Shown piece by piece: positions 1-7,232 of a stretch of DNA of 7,412 bases. The notes beneath the pieces were generated by a model, which was given only the letters and a program-made list of their open reading frames with translations, made no database searches and was not told the origin of the DNA. Position numbers and translations under genes: made by a program. The stretch is from an uncultured Succinivibrio sp. (GTDB lineage: Bacteria > Pseudomonadota > Gammaproteobacteria > Enterobacterales > Succinivibrionaceae), in assembly GCA_902772715.1 (NCBI GenBank), contig CACYBT010000040.1, forward strand, positions 1 to 7,412. The letters are read 5' to 3'. Positions within the stretch are counted from its first letter, which is position 1; each line of letters begins with the position of its first letter.

Positions 1-59
1 CAAAGAAGCGAATCACATACAAATATTATATATACGTGTAAAAATTTTTTTTGAACATT

Positions 60-254
60 TCACCCACTAAGACTAGAGAAGAGCCTTAAATTCTTATATT
101 CATCAGAATTAATATTATATTTAAGATTATAAAAGGTTGAAGAGATGCTTGACTCACGAACCACAAAATCTCGCATTTCGTGTTTAAAACCAGTTACTGC
201 AGAAGAAACATGTAGAGAGAAAAGAAGAAATAAAAAAAGAAAAAACCTAATCAT
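60..254 (-). CDS. Doubtful short ORF with a signal-peptide-like N-terminus
   Basis: I do not recognise this ORF. Read from the ATG at 254 it encodes 64 residues; a TTG at 266 would add four. Residues 1-20 start MIR and continue as a Phe/Leu-rich hydrophobic run ending in HVSSA, which resembles a Sec signal peptide. The remaining ~44 residues are polar, rich in Ser, Asn, Lys and Tyr, with no cysteine and no motif I know. It ends at TGA (60-62). There is no clear Shine-Dalgarno sequence; only a GGTTTTGG stretch precedes the ATG. A TTGACT hexamer lies upstream (312-307, minus strand), but no well-spaced -10 follows it. It follows pyrD in the same direction after a 126-base gap. AT-rich DNA readily yields hydrophobic Phe/Leu ORFs, so it may be spurious, or the remnant of a longer exported protein. 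Confidence 0.25.
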   Translation of the reverse strand: MIRFFLFLFLLFSLHVSSAVTGFKHEMRDFVVRESSISSTFYNLKYNINSDEYKNLRLFSSLSG

Positions 255-329
255 ACCAAAACCCAATTACTAATATGATTCATAGAATTAAACACTGTCA
301 TACTTAAGTCAAGAATAAATTATTATTTT

Positions 330-356
330 TGTGACTAAATTAAAAAATTAGCCACA
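330..356 (-). terminator. Stem-loop downstream of pyrD, possible weak terminator or 3' end
   Basis: On the minus strand, 24 bases after the pyrD stop codon, the arms UGUGGCUAA and UUAGUCACA can form a 9-bp stem containing one G-U pair around a 9-base loop. On the plus strand that pair becomes an A-C mismatch, so the structure favours transcripts leaving pyrD. The 3' side continues as an A-rich stretch rather than a U-tract, so this is not a canonical rho-independent terminator. It may instead mark or protect the 3' end of the pepN-DUF2835-pyrD message. Confidence 0.4.
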
Positions 357-380
357 TTTTGCGCTCATAGTCGTTGACAC

Positions 381-1424
381 TTATCCTATATAGCCAATGC
401 TATTTACAATATTTCGAACCAGCTCCGGGCCTTTATAGATTAATGAGGTATAAAGCTGTATAAGACTTGCCCCCTTCTCCATTTTCTCTTTGGCAGCGAT
501 GGGACTATCAATTCCACCTACGCCGATAAGAGGGATCTTATTGCCTACTCGGTCTTTCACTTTCTCTAAACACTGGTTGCTCAATGCTCTTAAAGGCACC
601 CCAGATAAACCACCTTGCATAGAGGCAAATTCCATACCATAGATAGAGTCACGGGAAACTGTAGTATTTGTACAGGTTAATGCATCTATTTCATAATTTA
701 AGCAGACAAAGCAGAGATCATCGAGCATACTGTCACTTAGATCGGGAGAAATTTTAACCACCATAGGAACATATTTATGATATTTTTCACAAAGCGCTTT
801 CTGTTTATTTTTTAAGCCCCCTACCAGCTCTGAAAGATGTGCCTTGTTCTGCAGTTTGACAAGATCAGGAGTATTAGGACAGGAGATATTGACTGCAACA
901 TAATCAGCCAACTCATAAATGAGATCCATACAGTAAAGATAATCATCAAGTGCCTTTTCAAGTGGAGTATTCTCATTTTTGCCAATACTAACACCGACAA
1001 TGCCCTCACTACGTCGTTTTTTGAGATTTTCTCTTAGATTATCCACACCTTTATTATTAAAGCCCATGAAGTTAATAATACCTTCTGCAGCACGTACTCT
1101 ATAAAGTCGTGGTTTAGGATTACCGTCTTGTGCTCTAGGAGTAACAGTGCCAACCTCTACATGTGAAAAGCCCAATCCCAAAAAGAAATCCACAGCCTCA
1201 GCATTTTTATCAAGCCCTGCCGCCAGTCCCAAAGGATTTTTGAAAGTAAGCCCCATCATCTTTACAGGACAAGGCATGGTCTCTTGGGAAAAGATCTTTA
1301 AACATAAAGGGTTAGACGAGAATGCCGCCATTCTGAGAATAATGTCATGAGCCTGCTCAGCATCTAAAGAAAAAAGCAACGGCTTTATCACATAAGGATA
1401 AAGCGCATATGGAAAATATGACAT
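381..1424 (-). CDS. pyrD: Dihydroorotate dehydrogenase (quinone), class 2
   Basis: This enzyme oxidises dihydroorotate to orotate and passes the electrons through FMN to membrane quinones, the fourth step of pyrimidine synthesis. It has 347 residues against 336 in E. coli. The N-terminal ~45 residues (YPYVIKPLLFSLDAEQAHD) match the class 2 membrane-associating helices, followed by an FMN-binding alpha/beta barrel. Visible motifs are FKNPLGLAAGLDKN (61-74, flavin lysine K73), GTVTPRAQDGNPKPRLYR (92-109), INFMGFNNKGVDNL (117-130), NISCPNTPDL (179-188), CTNTT, GGLSG, and IGVGGIDS with a phosphate-binding end at QLYTSLIYKGP. C182 occupies the catalytic base position that is Ser175 in E. coli; the TGT codon is 879-881. 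The adjacent loop reads PDLVKLQ rather than PGLRxLQ. The ATG at 1424 is preceded by AAGGGG four bases upstream. It is the last gene of the pepN operon, ten bases after the DUF2835 gene. Confidence 0.96.
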   Translation of the reverse strand: MSYFPYALYPYVIKPLLFSLDAEQAHDIILRMAAFSSNPLCLKIFSQETMPCPVKMMGLTFKNPLGLAAGLDKNAEAVDFFLGLGFSHVEVGTVTPRAQDGNPKPRLYRVRAAEGIINFMGFNNKGVDNLRENLKKRRSEGIVGVSIGKNENTPLEKALDDYLYCMDLIYELADYVAVNISCPNTPDLVKLQNKAHLSELVGGLKNKQKALCEKYHKYVPMVVKISPDLSDSMLDDLCFVCLNYEIDALTCTNTTVSRDSIYGMEFASMQGGLSGVPLRALSNQCLEKVKDRVGNKIPLIGVGGIDSPIAAKEKMEKGASLIQLYTSLIYKGPELVRNIVNSIGYIG

Positions 1425-1434
1425 GATGCCCCTT

Positions 1435-1668
1435 TTAAAATTTTCTTAACTGAATTATTTTGACAAACTGATTGTCTGCTGTGGTCACCAGTTCAAATTC
1501 ACCGTGAATGCCGTCTTTAGTAGTAAAATTTTTAAGATGATTGGCATCAAGATCTAAAACCAGGCCTTCATAGGTCCGTACACGAACACGCTGAATCGCA
1601 CCCTTATAGACATCTAACAGCATTTCCTTACTCATGGAAATATTAAAACGATAGCGATGACCACTCAT
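1435..1668 (-). CDS. DUF2835 family protein of unknown function
   Basis: A 77-residue protein matching the DUF2835 family as I know it, whose members are about 70 residues long. The recognisable pattern is an early F-x-I-S-x-S segment, a Y-K-G turn (21-23), V-x-V-R-T-x-x-G (28-35), a HLKNFTTKDGIHGEFEL stretch (44-60), and a closing N-x-F-V-K-I near the C-terminus. It has no signal peptide, membrane segment or cysteine, so it is probably a small, beta-rich cytosolic protein. No biochemical role is established for the family. It starts four bases after the pepN stop codon, and its AGGAG ribosome binding site lies inside the last pepN codons, so translation is probably coupled to pepN. My recollection is that DUF2835 genes also sit beside pepN or pyrD in other gammaproteobacteria, which supports a real operon partner. 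Confidence 0.85.
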   Translation of the reverse strand: MSGHRYRFNISMSKEMLLDVYKGAIQRVRVRTYEGLVLDLDANHLKNFTTKDGIHGEFELVTTADNQFVKIIQLRKF

Positions 1669-1672
1669 ATTA

Positions 1673-4306
1673 TTATTGCTCCTTTAAAGCCTGGCTTACC
1701 TTCTCGTAAATTGAACGGCAAACGTTCGGCATTTTCATAATAGATTGTAACTCATTTAGAATCAGCTCCTGTCTTTTTGCATCAAATCTTCTAAATGAGA
1801 GTAATGGTGTCACCAGACGTGCGGCTACATTCTCGTTTATCGTATTAAGTCTTACTATCTCTGCTTTTAGTAATGTATAACCATCACCAGAGATATCGTG
1901 CAGAGCAACAGGATTTGACAGCGCCAAAGTACCAACTAAAGCACGAACCCGGTTCGGATTCTTGATGTCATATGCAGGATGGGACAGAAGACGCTTAACA
2001 TTATCTATGGCATTATGGTTGGCAACAGAGGACTGTACCCTAAAGAAATTATTAAACACAAGCGGATCATTTTGATGTTTTTTCTCAAAATCAATTAGAA
2101 TGTCCTTACTGCACTCAAGTCCCATATGCACCGCATCCTGCATAGACTCAAGAGTATCGGTCATATTAAAGGAATGTCGGTAATATTTATAGACAAAATC
2201 AGAAGCCTCATTAGTATTGCCCTTAACCTTTAAGGCTGTGGCATGCATCTTTAGGGCAAGATTTTTGAGCATACGCTTTTGCATATTATCCACACTGTAC
2301 TCGTGAGTCGTAGGATTAATAGTATTGAAAATATGTAAAAATCTGCTATCTAGGGCTACGGCTACGGTTTCCATAAGATGTTCCCGGCATCTATATAGCC
2401 TGTCAACATCTTCAATGACATCAAAAGTTTCCATGAAGAACTGCAGATCCTGAATGGTAAGTGCAGCACACAAGGCTACAAGATCTGTTGTACCATCAAA
2501 TTTCTCAAAAAGTCGGTCATAGGCTTTGATAAGAGCCACAGGTTCAACAAAATTCTGAGAATCACTAGCATTGAGCATATTGGCCTCAACATTAGCCCTC
2601 TGTAGACGTGTAGCGGCATCCACCTTGATAAAAGGATCGTCACAGTAGGCAATAAGCCGTAATAAATCCTCTTCAGTATAAGGGGCCTCAAGTTTTACCG
2701 GAGCGGAGAAATCCTCGAGGATTACCGGTAATACATCCTCACCTACAGAGTAAACAAATTCCTGTGTTTCCTCCTTTAAAACCACAAAGTCATCGGTTTT
2801 AAGTTCATAGGGACGGACTTTATGACCTTTTTGATCCATAAATGACAGTCTTACCGGTATATAAAAAGGTTCCTTTTTTTCCTGACCCAAGGTTTTAGGC
2901 GTATGTTGCGCTAAGTATAGATGCATCTGTCCGTCAGCATGCTGCCATGAAGCCTTAACTCTTGGGGTACCGGCCTGGGTATACCAGCGCCTAAACTGCT
3001 GTAAATCAATGTTAGCACTCTCTTCAAAACAGCATAGAAAATCCTCAATGGTAGCGGCCTTACCGTCAAACTTCTCAAGATAAAACTGCAGAGCCTTTTT
3101 AAAGCGTTCTTCACCTATAAGAGTATGGATCATTCTTATAATTTCTGCACCTTTATCATAGATAGTCACGGTATAAAAGTTATTCATCTCCATGACTTCT
3201 TCAGGACGTACCGGATGTGCCATAGGCGAGGCATCTTCTGCAAACTGAGCACTGCGGATCACATTAATCGCCTTGAGTCGTGTCAGAGCACGGTTAGCTC
3301 TATCTGATGAAAATTCCTGATCGCGAAATACCGTAAGACTCTCTTTTAAGGATAACTGAAACCAATCCCGCAAAGTTACCCGATCTCCAGTATAATTATG
3401 GAAATACTCATGACCTATGACACTCTGCACATTATAGAACTCATTATCGGTTGCCACTGCCGGATCTACCAGCACATACATGGAGTTAAAAACGTTAAGA
3501 CTCTTGTTTTCCATGGCCCCAAAATTAAAAAAGTCCACTGCCACCACGCTAAAGCGCTTTAAATCATACTCAAGGCCAAAACGCTTCTCATCCCAGGCCA
3601 TAGCCTCCTTAATGCAGGATAATGCCCATGTGCCTCTGTCATAATAGCCACGATCCACATACAAAGAAATATCAACTTTTTTGCCGCTTATGGTTGTATA
3701 GGTATCGTTTAAGATATCAAAGGAACCTGCCACTAGAGCAAAAAGATAGGATGGCTTAGGGAAAGGATCCTCAAAAATGGCATAGGGCCGTCCCTTTTTA
3801 TTGCCTTCTTCAATAAGATTACCGTTTGAAAGTAGCACACCACAGCCAAATTCAGGACCAACAATAGTCACTTTATAAGTGGATAGTACATCAGAACGGT
3901 CTAAAAAATAGGTTATTCTCCGAAAGCCTTCAGGTTCACACTGCGTACAGTAACAGCCATTATATTTGTAAAGTCCCATAAGACTGGTGTTTTCAGAAGG
4001 ATTAATCACCGTTTCAATCTCGAGCGTAAACTCATCAGGAACATCTTCAATCTCAAGAATATTCCCTTTTACGGCATACTTGCAGTCTGCTTTATCTAGT
4101 CTTACATAATTCAACTTAAGCATTTCGCCATCAAGTCTTAAAGGAAGACTTTTATTCGGACTAAGTCGGCGATACAGGGTAGTATTGGTCACCACTGTAC
4201 TGGTGTCATCAAGGACAAAAGTTAATTCAGTTTTTATGGCTGTAAAATCAGGAGCCTTATAATCACTTCTCTTTTTTACAGTATAGCTTGCAGATTTATC
4301 TTTCAT
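1673..4306 (-). CDS. pepN: Aminopeptidase N, M1 family zinc metallopeptidase
   Basis: A cytosolic broad-specificity aminopeptidase that removes N-terminal residues in the last stages of peptide breakdown. It has 877 residues against 870 in E. coli, and its key residues run at a constant offset of two. Visible are the substrate-binding GAMEN at 263-267, the zinc motif HEYFH at 299-303 (zinc ligands H299 and H303, catalytic E300) with third ligand E322 in LKES, and Y383 in TIYDKG, matching the transition-state tyrosine. By homology the order is an N-terminal beta domain (to ~190), the catalytic domain (~195-445), a small beta domain (~446-545) and a C-terminal helical domain. There is no signal peptide. 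The ATG at 4306 has only a weak AGAG site seven bases upstream, and an overlapping out-of-frame mini-ORF (ATG at 4313, five codons) might interfere with initiation. It is the first gene of the pepN-DUF2835-pyrD operon, 36 bases beyond the prc terminator, with no obvious promoter of its own. Confidence 0.98.
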   Translation of the reverse strand: MKDKSASYTVKKRSDYKAPDFTAIKTELTFVLDDTSTVVTNTTLYRRLSPNKSLPLRLDGEMLKLNYVRLDKADCKYAVKGNILEIEDVPDEFTLEIETVINPSENTSLMGLYKYNGCYCTQCEPEGFRRITYFLDRSDVLSTYKVTIVGPEFGCGVLLSNGNLIEEGNKKGRPYAIFEDPFPKPSYLFALVAGSFDILNDTYTTISGKKVDISLYVDRGYYDRGTWALSCIKEAMAWDEKRFGLEYDLKRFSVVAVDFFNFGAMENKSLNVFNSMYVLVDPAVATDNEFYNVQSVIGHEYFHNYTGDRVTLRDWFQLSLKESLTVFRDQEFSSDRANRALTRLKAINVIRSAQFAEDASPMAHPVRPEEVMEMNNFYTVTIYDKGAEIIRMIHTLIGEERFKKALQFYLEKFDGKAATIEDFLCCFEESANIDLQQFRRWYTQAGTPRVKASWQHADGQMHLYLAQHTPKTLGQEKKEPFYIPVRLSFMDQKGHKVRPYELKTDDFVVLKEETQEFVYSVGEDVLPVILEDFSAPVKLEAPYTEEDLLRLIAYCDDPFIKVDAATRLQRANVEANMLNASDSQNFVEPVALIKAYDRLFEKFDGTTDLVALCAALTIQDLQFFMETFDVIEDVDRLYRCREHLMETVAVALDSRFLHIFNTINPTTHEYSVDNMQKRMLKNLALKMHATALKVKGNTNEASDFVYKYYRHSFNMTDTLESMQDAVHMGLECSKDILIDFEKKHQNDPLVFNNFFRVQSSVANHNAIDNVKRLLSHPAYDIKNPNRVRALVGTLALSNPVALHDISGDGYTLLKAEIVRLNTINENVAARLVTPLLSFRRFDAKRQELILNELQSIMKMPNVCRSIYEKVSQALKEQ
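1679..1683 (-). promoter_or_regulatory. Ribosome binding site of the DUF2835 gene, inside the end of pepN
   Basis: AGGAG on the minus strand, ten bases before the ATG at 1668. It is made from the penultimate Lys-Glu codons of pepN (AAG GAG), so ribosomes terminating on pepN cover it. This fixes the DUF2835 start and suggests translational coupling. Confidence 0.7.
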
Positions 4307-4342
4307 ACACCATCTCTACTAAATTGCAACAATAAATTTTCT

Positions 4343-4370
4343 AAAAAAAGCCCAACTCAAGGCTGGGCTT
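4343..4370 (-). terminator. Rho-independent terminator of the proQ-prc operon
   Basis: On the minus strand the arms AAGCCCAGC and GTTGGGCTT form a 9-bp stem (one G-U pair) closing a five-base loop, CTTGA, and run directly into seven T residues. It begins 19 bases after the prc stop codon. No T-tract follows the hairpin on the plus strand, so it acts on leftward transcription only. It separates prc from pepN. Confidence 0.9.
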
Positions 4371-4389
4371 CTCCTGAACACGCTTAATC

Positions 4390-6429
4390 CTATGAAGCAT
4401 TACCTTCAGAACCAATATTCTTTTTCTGCTGTAACTGTACATAATCAGCAGCAATATTTACTGTCTCAAGAAGAATAGGATCCTCGAATTCAAAATTATT
4501 AGGAAGATCTTTTAAGGCTTTAATCGGTTCTTTACCCATGTGCTGAAGTCTGTCGTTGGCATTCTTAAGGGCAAAATTCTGATCTTCCTTGAACATCGCC
4601 TCTCTTTTGGCAAAATTTAGCGGTAACACATTCTTTTTGGTGAACTCATCGTAGCGTTCATGTTCGGCCTTAATAATGGCAAAAAGCGGATCTTTAGCCA
4701 TTCTCTTTACGGAATTAGCCGAGAGCTGCTCTTTATATAATACAGGGTCTCCATAGCGACTGTAGTCTATCTTGGAGATTTTATCCCATTTTAAAGCATT
4801 AGGCTCATATTTCTCGCCTAACTCCGTCACATCCAAAATGGATGGCAACACTATATCTGGCTCAACACCACGCAATTGGGTAGAGCCACCATTGATACGA
4901 TAGAATTTGGCAATGGTATAGTGAACTGAACCATAATCCTGAGTAGCCATGTCATAAAGACGAGACAAAGGACGACTCTGCTGTACTGTCCCCTTTCCGA
5001 ATGAGGTGTCCCCCACCACCAGCGCTCTTCCATAATCCTGCAAAGCCGCAGCCATAATTTCAGAACTGGAGGCCGAAAGACGATTGATTAGCACCACTAA
5101 AGGTCCCACATACTCAAAAGCGCCATCTTCATCCTCATAAGGAATTTCGTTGGAGTTCAAATCTCTTACCAAAACCACCGGACCTGCCGTGATGAAAAGG
5201 CCTGTAGTATACACGGCCTCAGGCAACAGTCCACCGCCATTGTTGCGCAGATCTACAATGACCCCATCAACATTCTCTGCCTTTAATTTGGCAAGTTCAC
5301 GCTTTACATTCTGATGAAGATCCGTATAGAAACTCGAAATGGTTATCACTCCAATCTTCTTACCATCATAGGCATTGTAAACCTTGGATTTGGCTTCCTT
5401 ATCCTGCAGTCTAATCTTGTCACGCACGATTTCCACGGTAAAATTCTTGGTCATAGAGCCTTCATCACGCTCAATCTCCAAGGTTACCTTAGTTCCCTTC
5501 TTGCCTTTGATTTTTTTGACAACCTCGGTTAATCTCCAGCCTATTATTTCCTCAAAACGGCCATCCTTCTGCTTGACACTGATGATTCTGTCTTTAGGCT
5601 TTAACTGTTTGGATTTTTCCGCAGGAGAACCCGGTAGGATCTGCTCAATGACCGTAAACTCATCATCCTGTGATAAAACAGCACCTATACCTTCTAGAGA
5701 AAGGTTAAGATCGTCATTGAAATTCTCAGACTCCACAGGTCCAAAATAATTGGTATGCGGATCAATGGCAGTGGCAAAAGCATTTTCAAAAACCGAGAAT
5801 ACATCCTCTGAGGTTATCTGCGAGATACGTCGCATGGAGGCTATATAACGGTTTTTGAGCCGCTTGGTTACCTCTTTGCGCTCTTTACCGTTTAACAGCT
5901 GCGATTCAAAGTCATTTCTTAATTCACGTAGCCATAAATCCTTTAAAGCAGCCTCATCAGCAACATAAGGAGCCTTACTACGATTCAACTCAATATGTCC
6001 TTCAGCAGTTAAATCAAGATCTTCTTTAAGGTTATTGAGCAAAAACTCGTATTTCTGATACCTTTTTTTTATATTCTGATTATATATTTCAAAAGGATAG
6101 GATAGATTACACTGATTGATACTGCTTAAAATACTCTGCTTATCGCCGTAGATGGCATCTACTTCAGGCTGCGTATAAAGAGAATGAGTGTAATCAAGAA
6201 AACTCATGAGCCTATCAAGCACATTATCGGCAAACTTATCATCAACATTGATTATCTTGTAATGGGCTCTGGTCAGCAGACTATAAATACGCGGACATAC
6301 CGTCTTGTGTCTTTCCTCTGGGAGTAAAACAGGCAGATTCTCCTTTTTTGGAACAGTCATTTCTGCCACAGCACTGCCACACAGACAGGCAAAAACAAAA
6401 GATAAGGTAAGTTTTTTTAATGTATTCAC
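4390..6429 (-). CDS. prc: Tail-specific (C-terminal processing) periplasmic protease Prc/Tsp, S41A family
   Basis: A periplasmic serine protease recognising C-terminal tails. In E. coli it trims FtsI (PBP3) and, with NlpI, degrades the murein hydrolase MepS. It has 679 residues against 682 in E. coli. Residues 1-22 (MNTLKKLTLS, hydrophobic core, ending SAVA before EM) form a Sec signal peptide. An N-terminal helical domain follows to ~235, then a PDZ domain (~240-335, starting near LEGIGAVLS), then the S41 core. IVDLRNNGGG (391-400), SASSSEI (452-458) and SFGKGTVQ (476-483) give the Ser454/Lys479 dyad, spaced 25 residues as in E. coli. A C-terminal DUF3340-type domain covers ~530-660. The start is GTG, in the same frame as the proQ stop and six bases after it. 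No good Shine-Dalgarno is present (AAGGG lies 15 bases away), so reinitiation after proQ is likely. It ends in TAG shortly before the terminator. Confidence 0.97.
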   Translation of the reverse strand: MNTLKKLTLSFVFACLCGSAVAEMTVPKKENLPVLLPEERHKTVCPRIYSLLTRAHYKIINVDDKFADNVLDRLMSFLDYTHSLYTQPEVDAIYGDKQSILSSINQCNLSYPFEIYNQNIKKRYQKYEFLLNNLKEDLDLTAEGHIELNRSKAPYVADEAALKDLWLRELRNDFESQLLNGKERKEVTKRLKNRYIASMRRISQITSEDVFSVFENAFATAIDPHTNYFGPVESENFNDDLNLSLEGIGAVLSQDDEFTVIEQILPGSPAEKSKQLKPKDRIISVKQKDGRFEEIIGWRLTEVVKKIKGKKGTKVTLEIERDEGSMTKNFTVEIVRDKIRLQDKEAKSKVYNAYDGKKIGVITISSFYTDLHQNVKRELAKLKAENVDGVIVDLRNNGGGLLPEAVYTTGLFITAGPVVLVRDLNSNEIPYEDEDGAFEYVGPLVVLINRLSASSSEIMAAALQDYGRALVVGDTSFGKGTVQQSRPLSRLYDMATQDYGSVHYTIAKFYRINGGSTQLRGVEPDIVLPSILDVTELGEKYEPNALKWDKISKIDYSRYGDPVLYKEQLSANSVKRMAKDPLFAIIKAEHERYDEFTKKNVLPLNFAKREAMFKEDQNFALKNANDRLQHMGKEPIKALKDLPNNFEFEDPILLETVNIAADYVQLQQKKNIGSEGNAS

Positions 6430-6435
6430 TTTAAA

Positions 6436-7173
6436 TTAGTTTTTCCCTTTATTTCTCTTTGGCAGTAACACCCTATCAAAAGGCAAATTAACTGTTAATC
6501 CTGATTTTAAGGTTATCATGACTGATTCTTTCTCACAGTCCTTGGCAACCACTCCTCGCACAAATTTTTTCTCGGAACTTAAGACCAGTACTTCAACTCC
6601 CTGCTTCAAATCTGCTGCGGTTGGTTTATCTCCGGCAATCTTCATTGTTTTTTTACGATAGATAACACTAGGTTTTGCACGTTCCTTATCGCCATTCTCA
6701 TTATTCTTTGATGCAAACTTCTTAAAACTCTTTTGGGATTTAGGTTTGCTCTTAGCATTAATCTCACTTATGCGTCCTTTAGCATACTCCACATGTTCTA
6801 AGGTTATAATATCCTCAATCTCATTTCCTTCAAGATCGATTCTTTTGGCTCCTTCGACCACAGAATGCAGATAGCGTAACTGAGAAGTGTACATTCTTAA
6901 CGCTGCTCTGACTTTGGACAGAGTTAACCCCTCAATACCCTCAATTTTTCCCTTGAGATCATTAAAAATACCAATCTTTAAAGGTTTAACATTACCTTCT
7001 TTGATAAAAGCCTTAGGAAAGTTAACGTAAAGAAGTCCTAAAGCCTCTTTCACATGGGCTAAACGTGACTCTTTATCACTTTTATCCCCTTCATTAGAGT
7101 TATGGCCTACTACATTTTCCTGATTGCTTTCAGCAGATGACACATTATTCTGCTGCTGTTCCAAAGTTTCCAC
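6436..7173 (-). CDS. proQ: RNA chaperone ProQ (FinO-domain protein)
   Basis: ProQ binds structured RNAs and mRNA 3' ends, affecting RNA stability and sRNA-mRNA pairing; in E. coli it was first known for its effect on the osmolyte transporter ProP. I place the start at GTG 7173, eight bases after AAGGA, giving 245 residues. A GTG at 7212 would add 13 residues but has no ribosome binding site and lies close to the predicted transcription start. Residues 1-37 are a Gln/Asn/Ser/Glu-rich tail. The FinO domain spans ~38-140, with FPKAF, KPLKIGIF, LTLSKVRAALRMYTSQLRYL and GAKRIDLEGN. The E. coli RNA-contact residues K35, R58, R62, R69 and R80 correspond to K66, R89, R93, R100 and R111. A short basic Lys/Ser linker (~141-185) leads to the Tudor-like domain (~188-240: ADLKQGVEVLVL to NLPFDRVLLP). 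It is the first gene of the proQ-prc unit. Confidence 0.95.
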   Translation of the reverse strand: METLEQQQNNVSSAESNQENVVGHNSNEGDKSDKESRLAHVKEALGLLYVNFPKAFIKEGNVKPLKIGIFNDLKGKIEGIEGLTLSKVRAALRMYTSQLRYLHSVVEGAKRIDLEGNEIEDIITLEHVEYAKGRISEINAKSKPKSQKSFKKFASKNNENGDKERAKPSVIYRKKTMKIAGDKPTAADLKQGVEVLVLSSEKKFVRGVVAKDCEKESVMITLKSGLTVNLPFDRVLLPKRNKGKN

Positions 7174-7181
7174 CGAAAAAA

Positions 7182-7186
7182 TCCTT
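7182..7186 (-). promoter_or_regulatory. Ribosome binding site of proQ that decides its start
   Basis: AAGGA on the minus strand, eight bases before the GTG at 7173. No comparable purine run precedes the upstream in-frame GTG at 7212, so the shorter proQ reading is preferred. Confidence 0.75.
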
Positions 7187-7232
7187 AAATTGTAAATATA
7201 ACGTATGTCCACGTAAGACGTCTAAATAGCAT

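Noticed and set aside
4343..4370. Bidirectional terminator
   Set aside because: The plus-strand side of the hairpin is followed by CTCC rather than a T-run, and no rightward gene ends there.
5384..5749. 121-residue plus-strand ORF within prc
   Set aside because: It lies wholly inside the well-supported prc gene on the opposite strand, has no recognisable motif, and spans the conserved PDZ-coding region, so it is a shadow frame.
6436..7212. Longer proQ reading from GTG at 7212
   Set aside because: No ribosome binding site precedes it and it falls only about 14 bases after the predicted transcription start, whereas GTG 7173 has AAGGA at ideal spacing.
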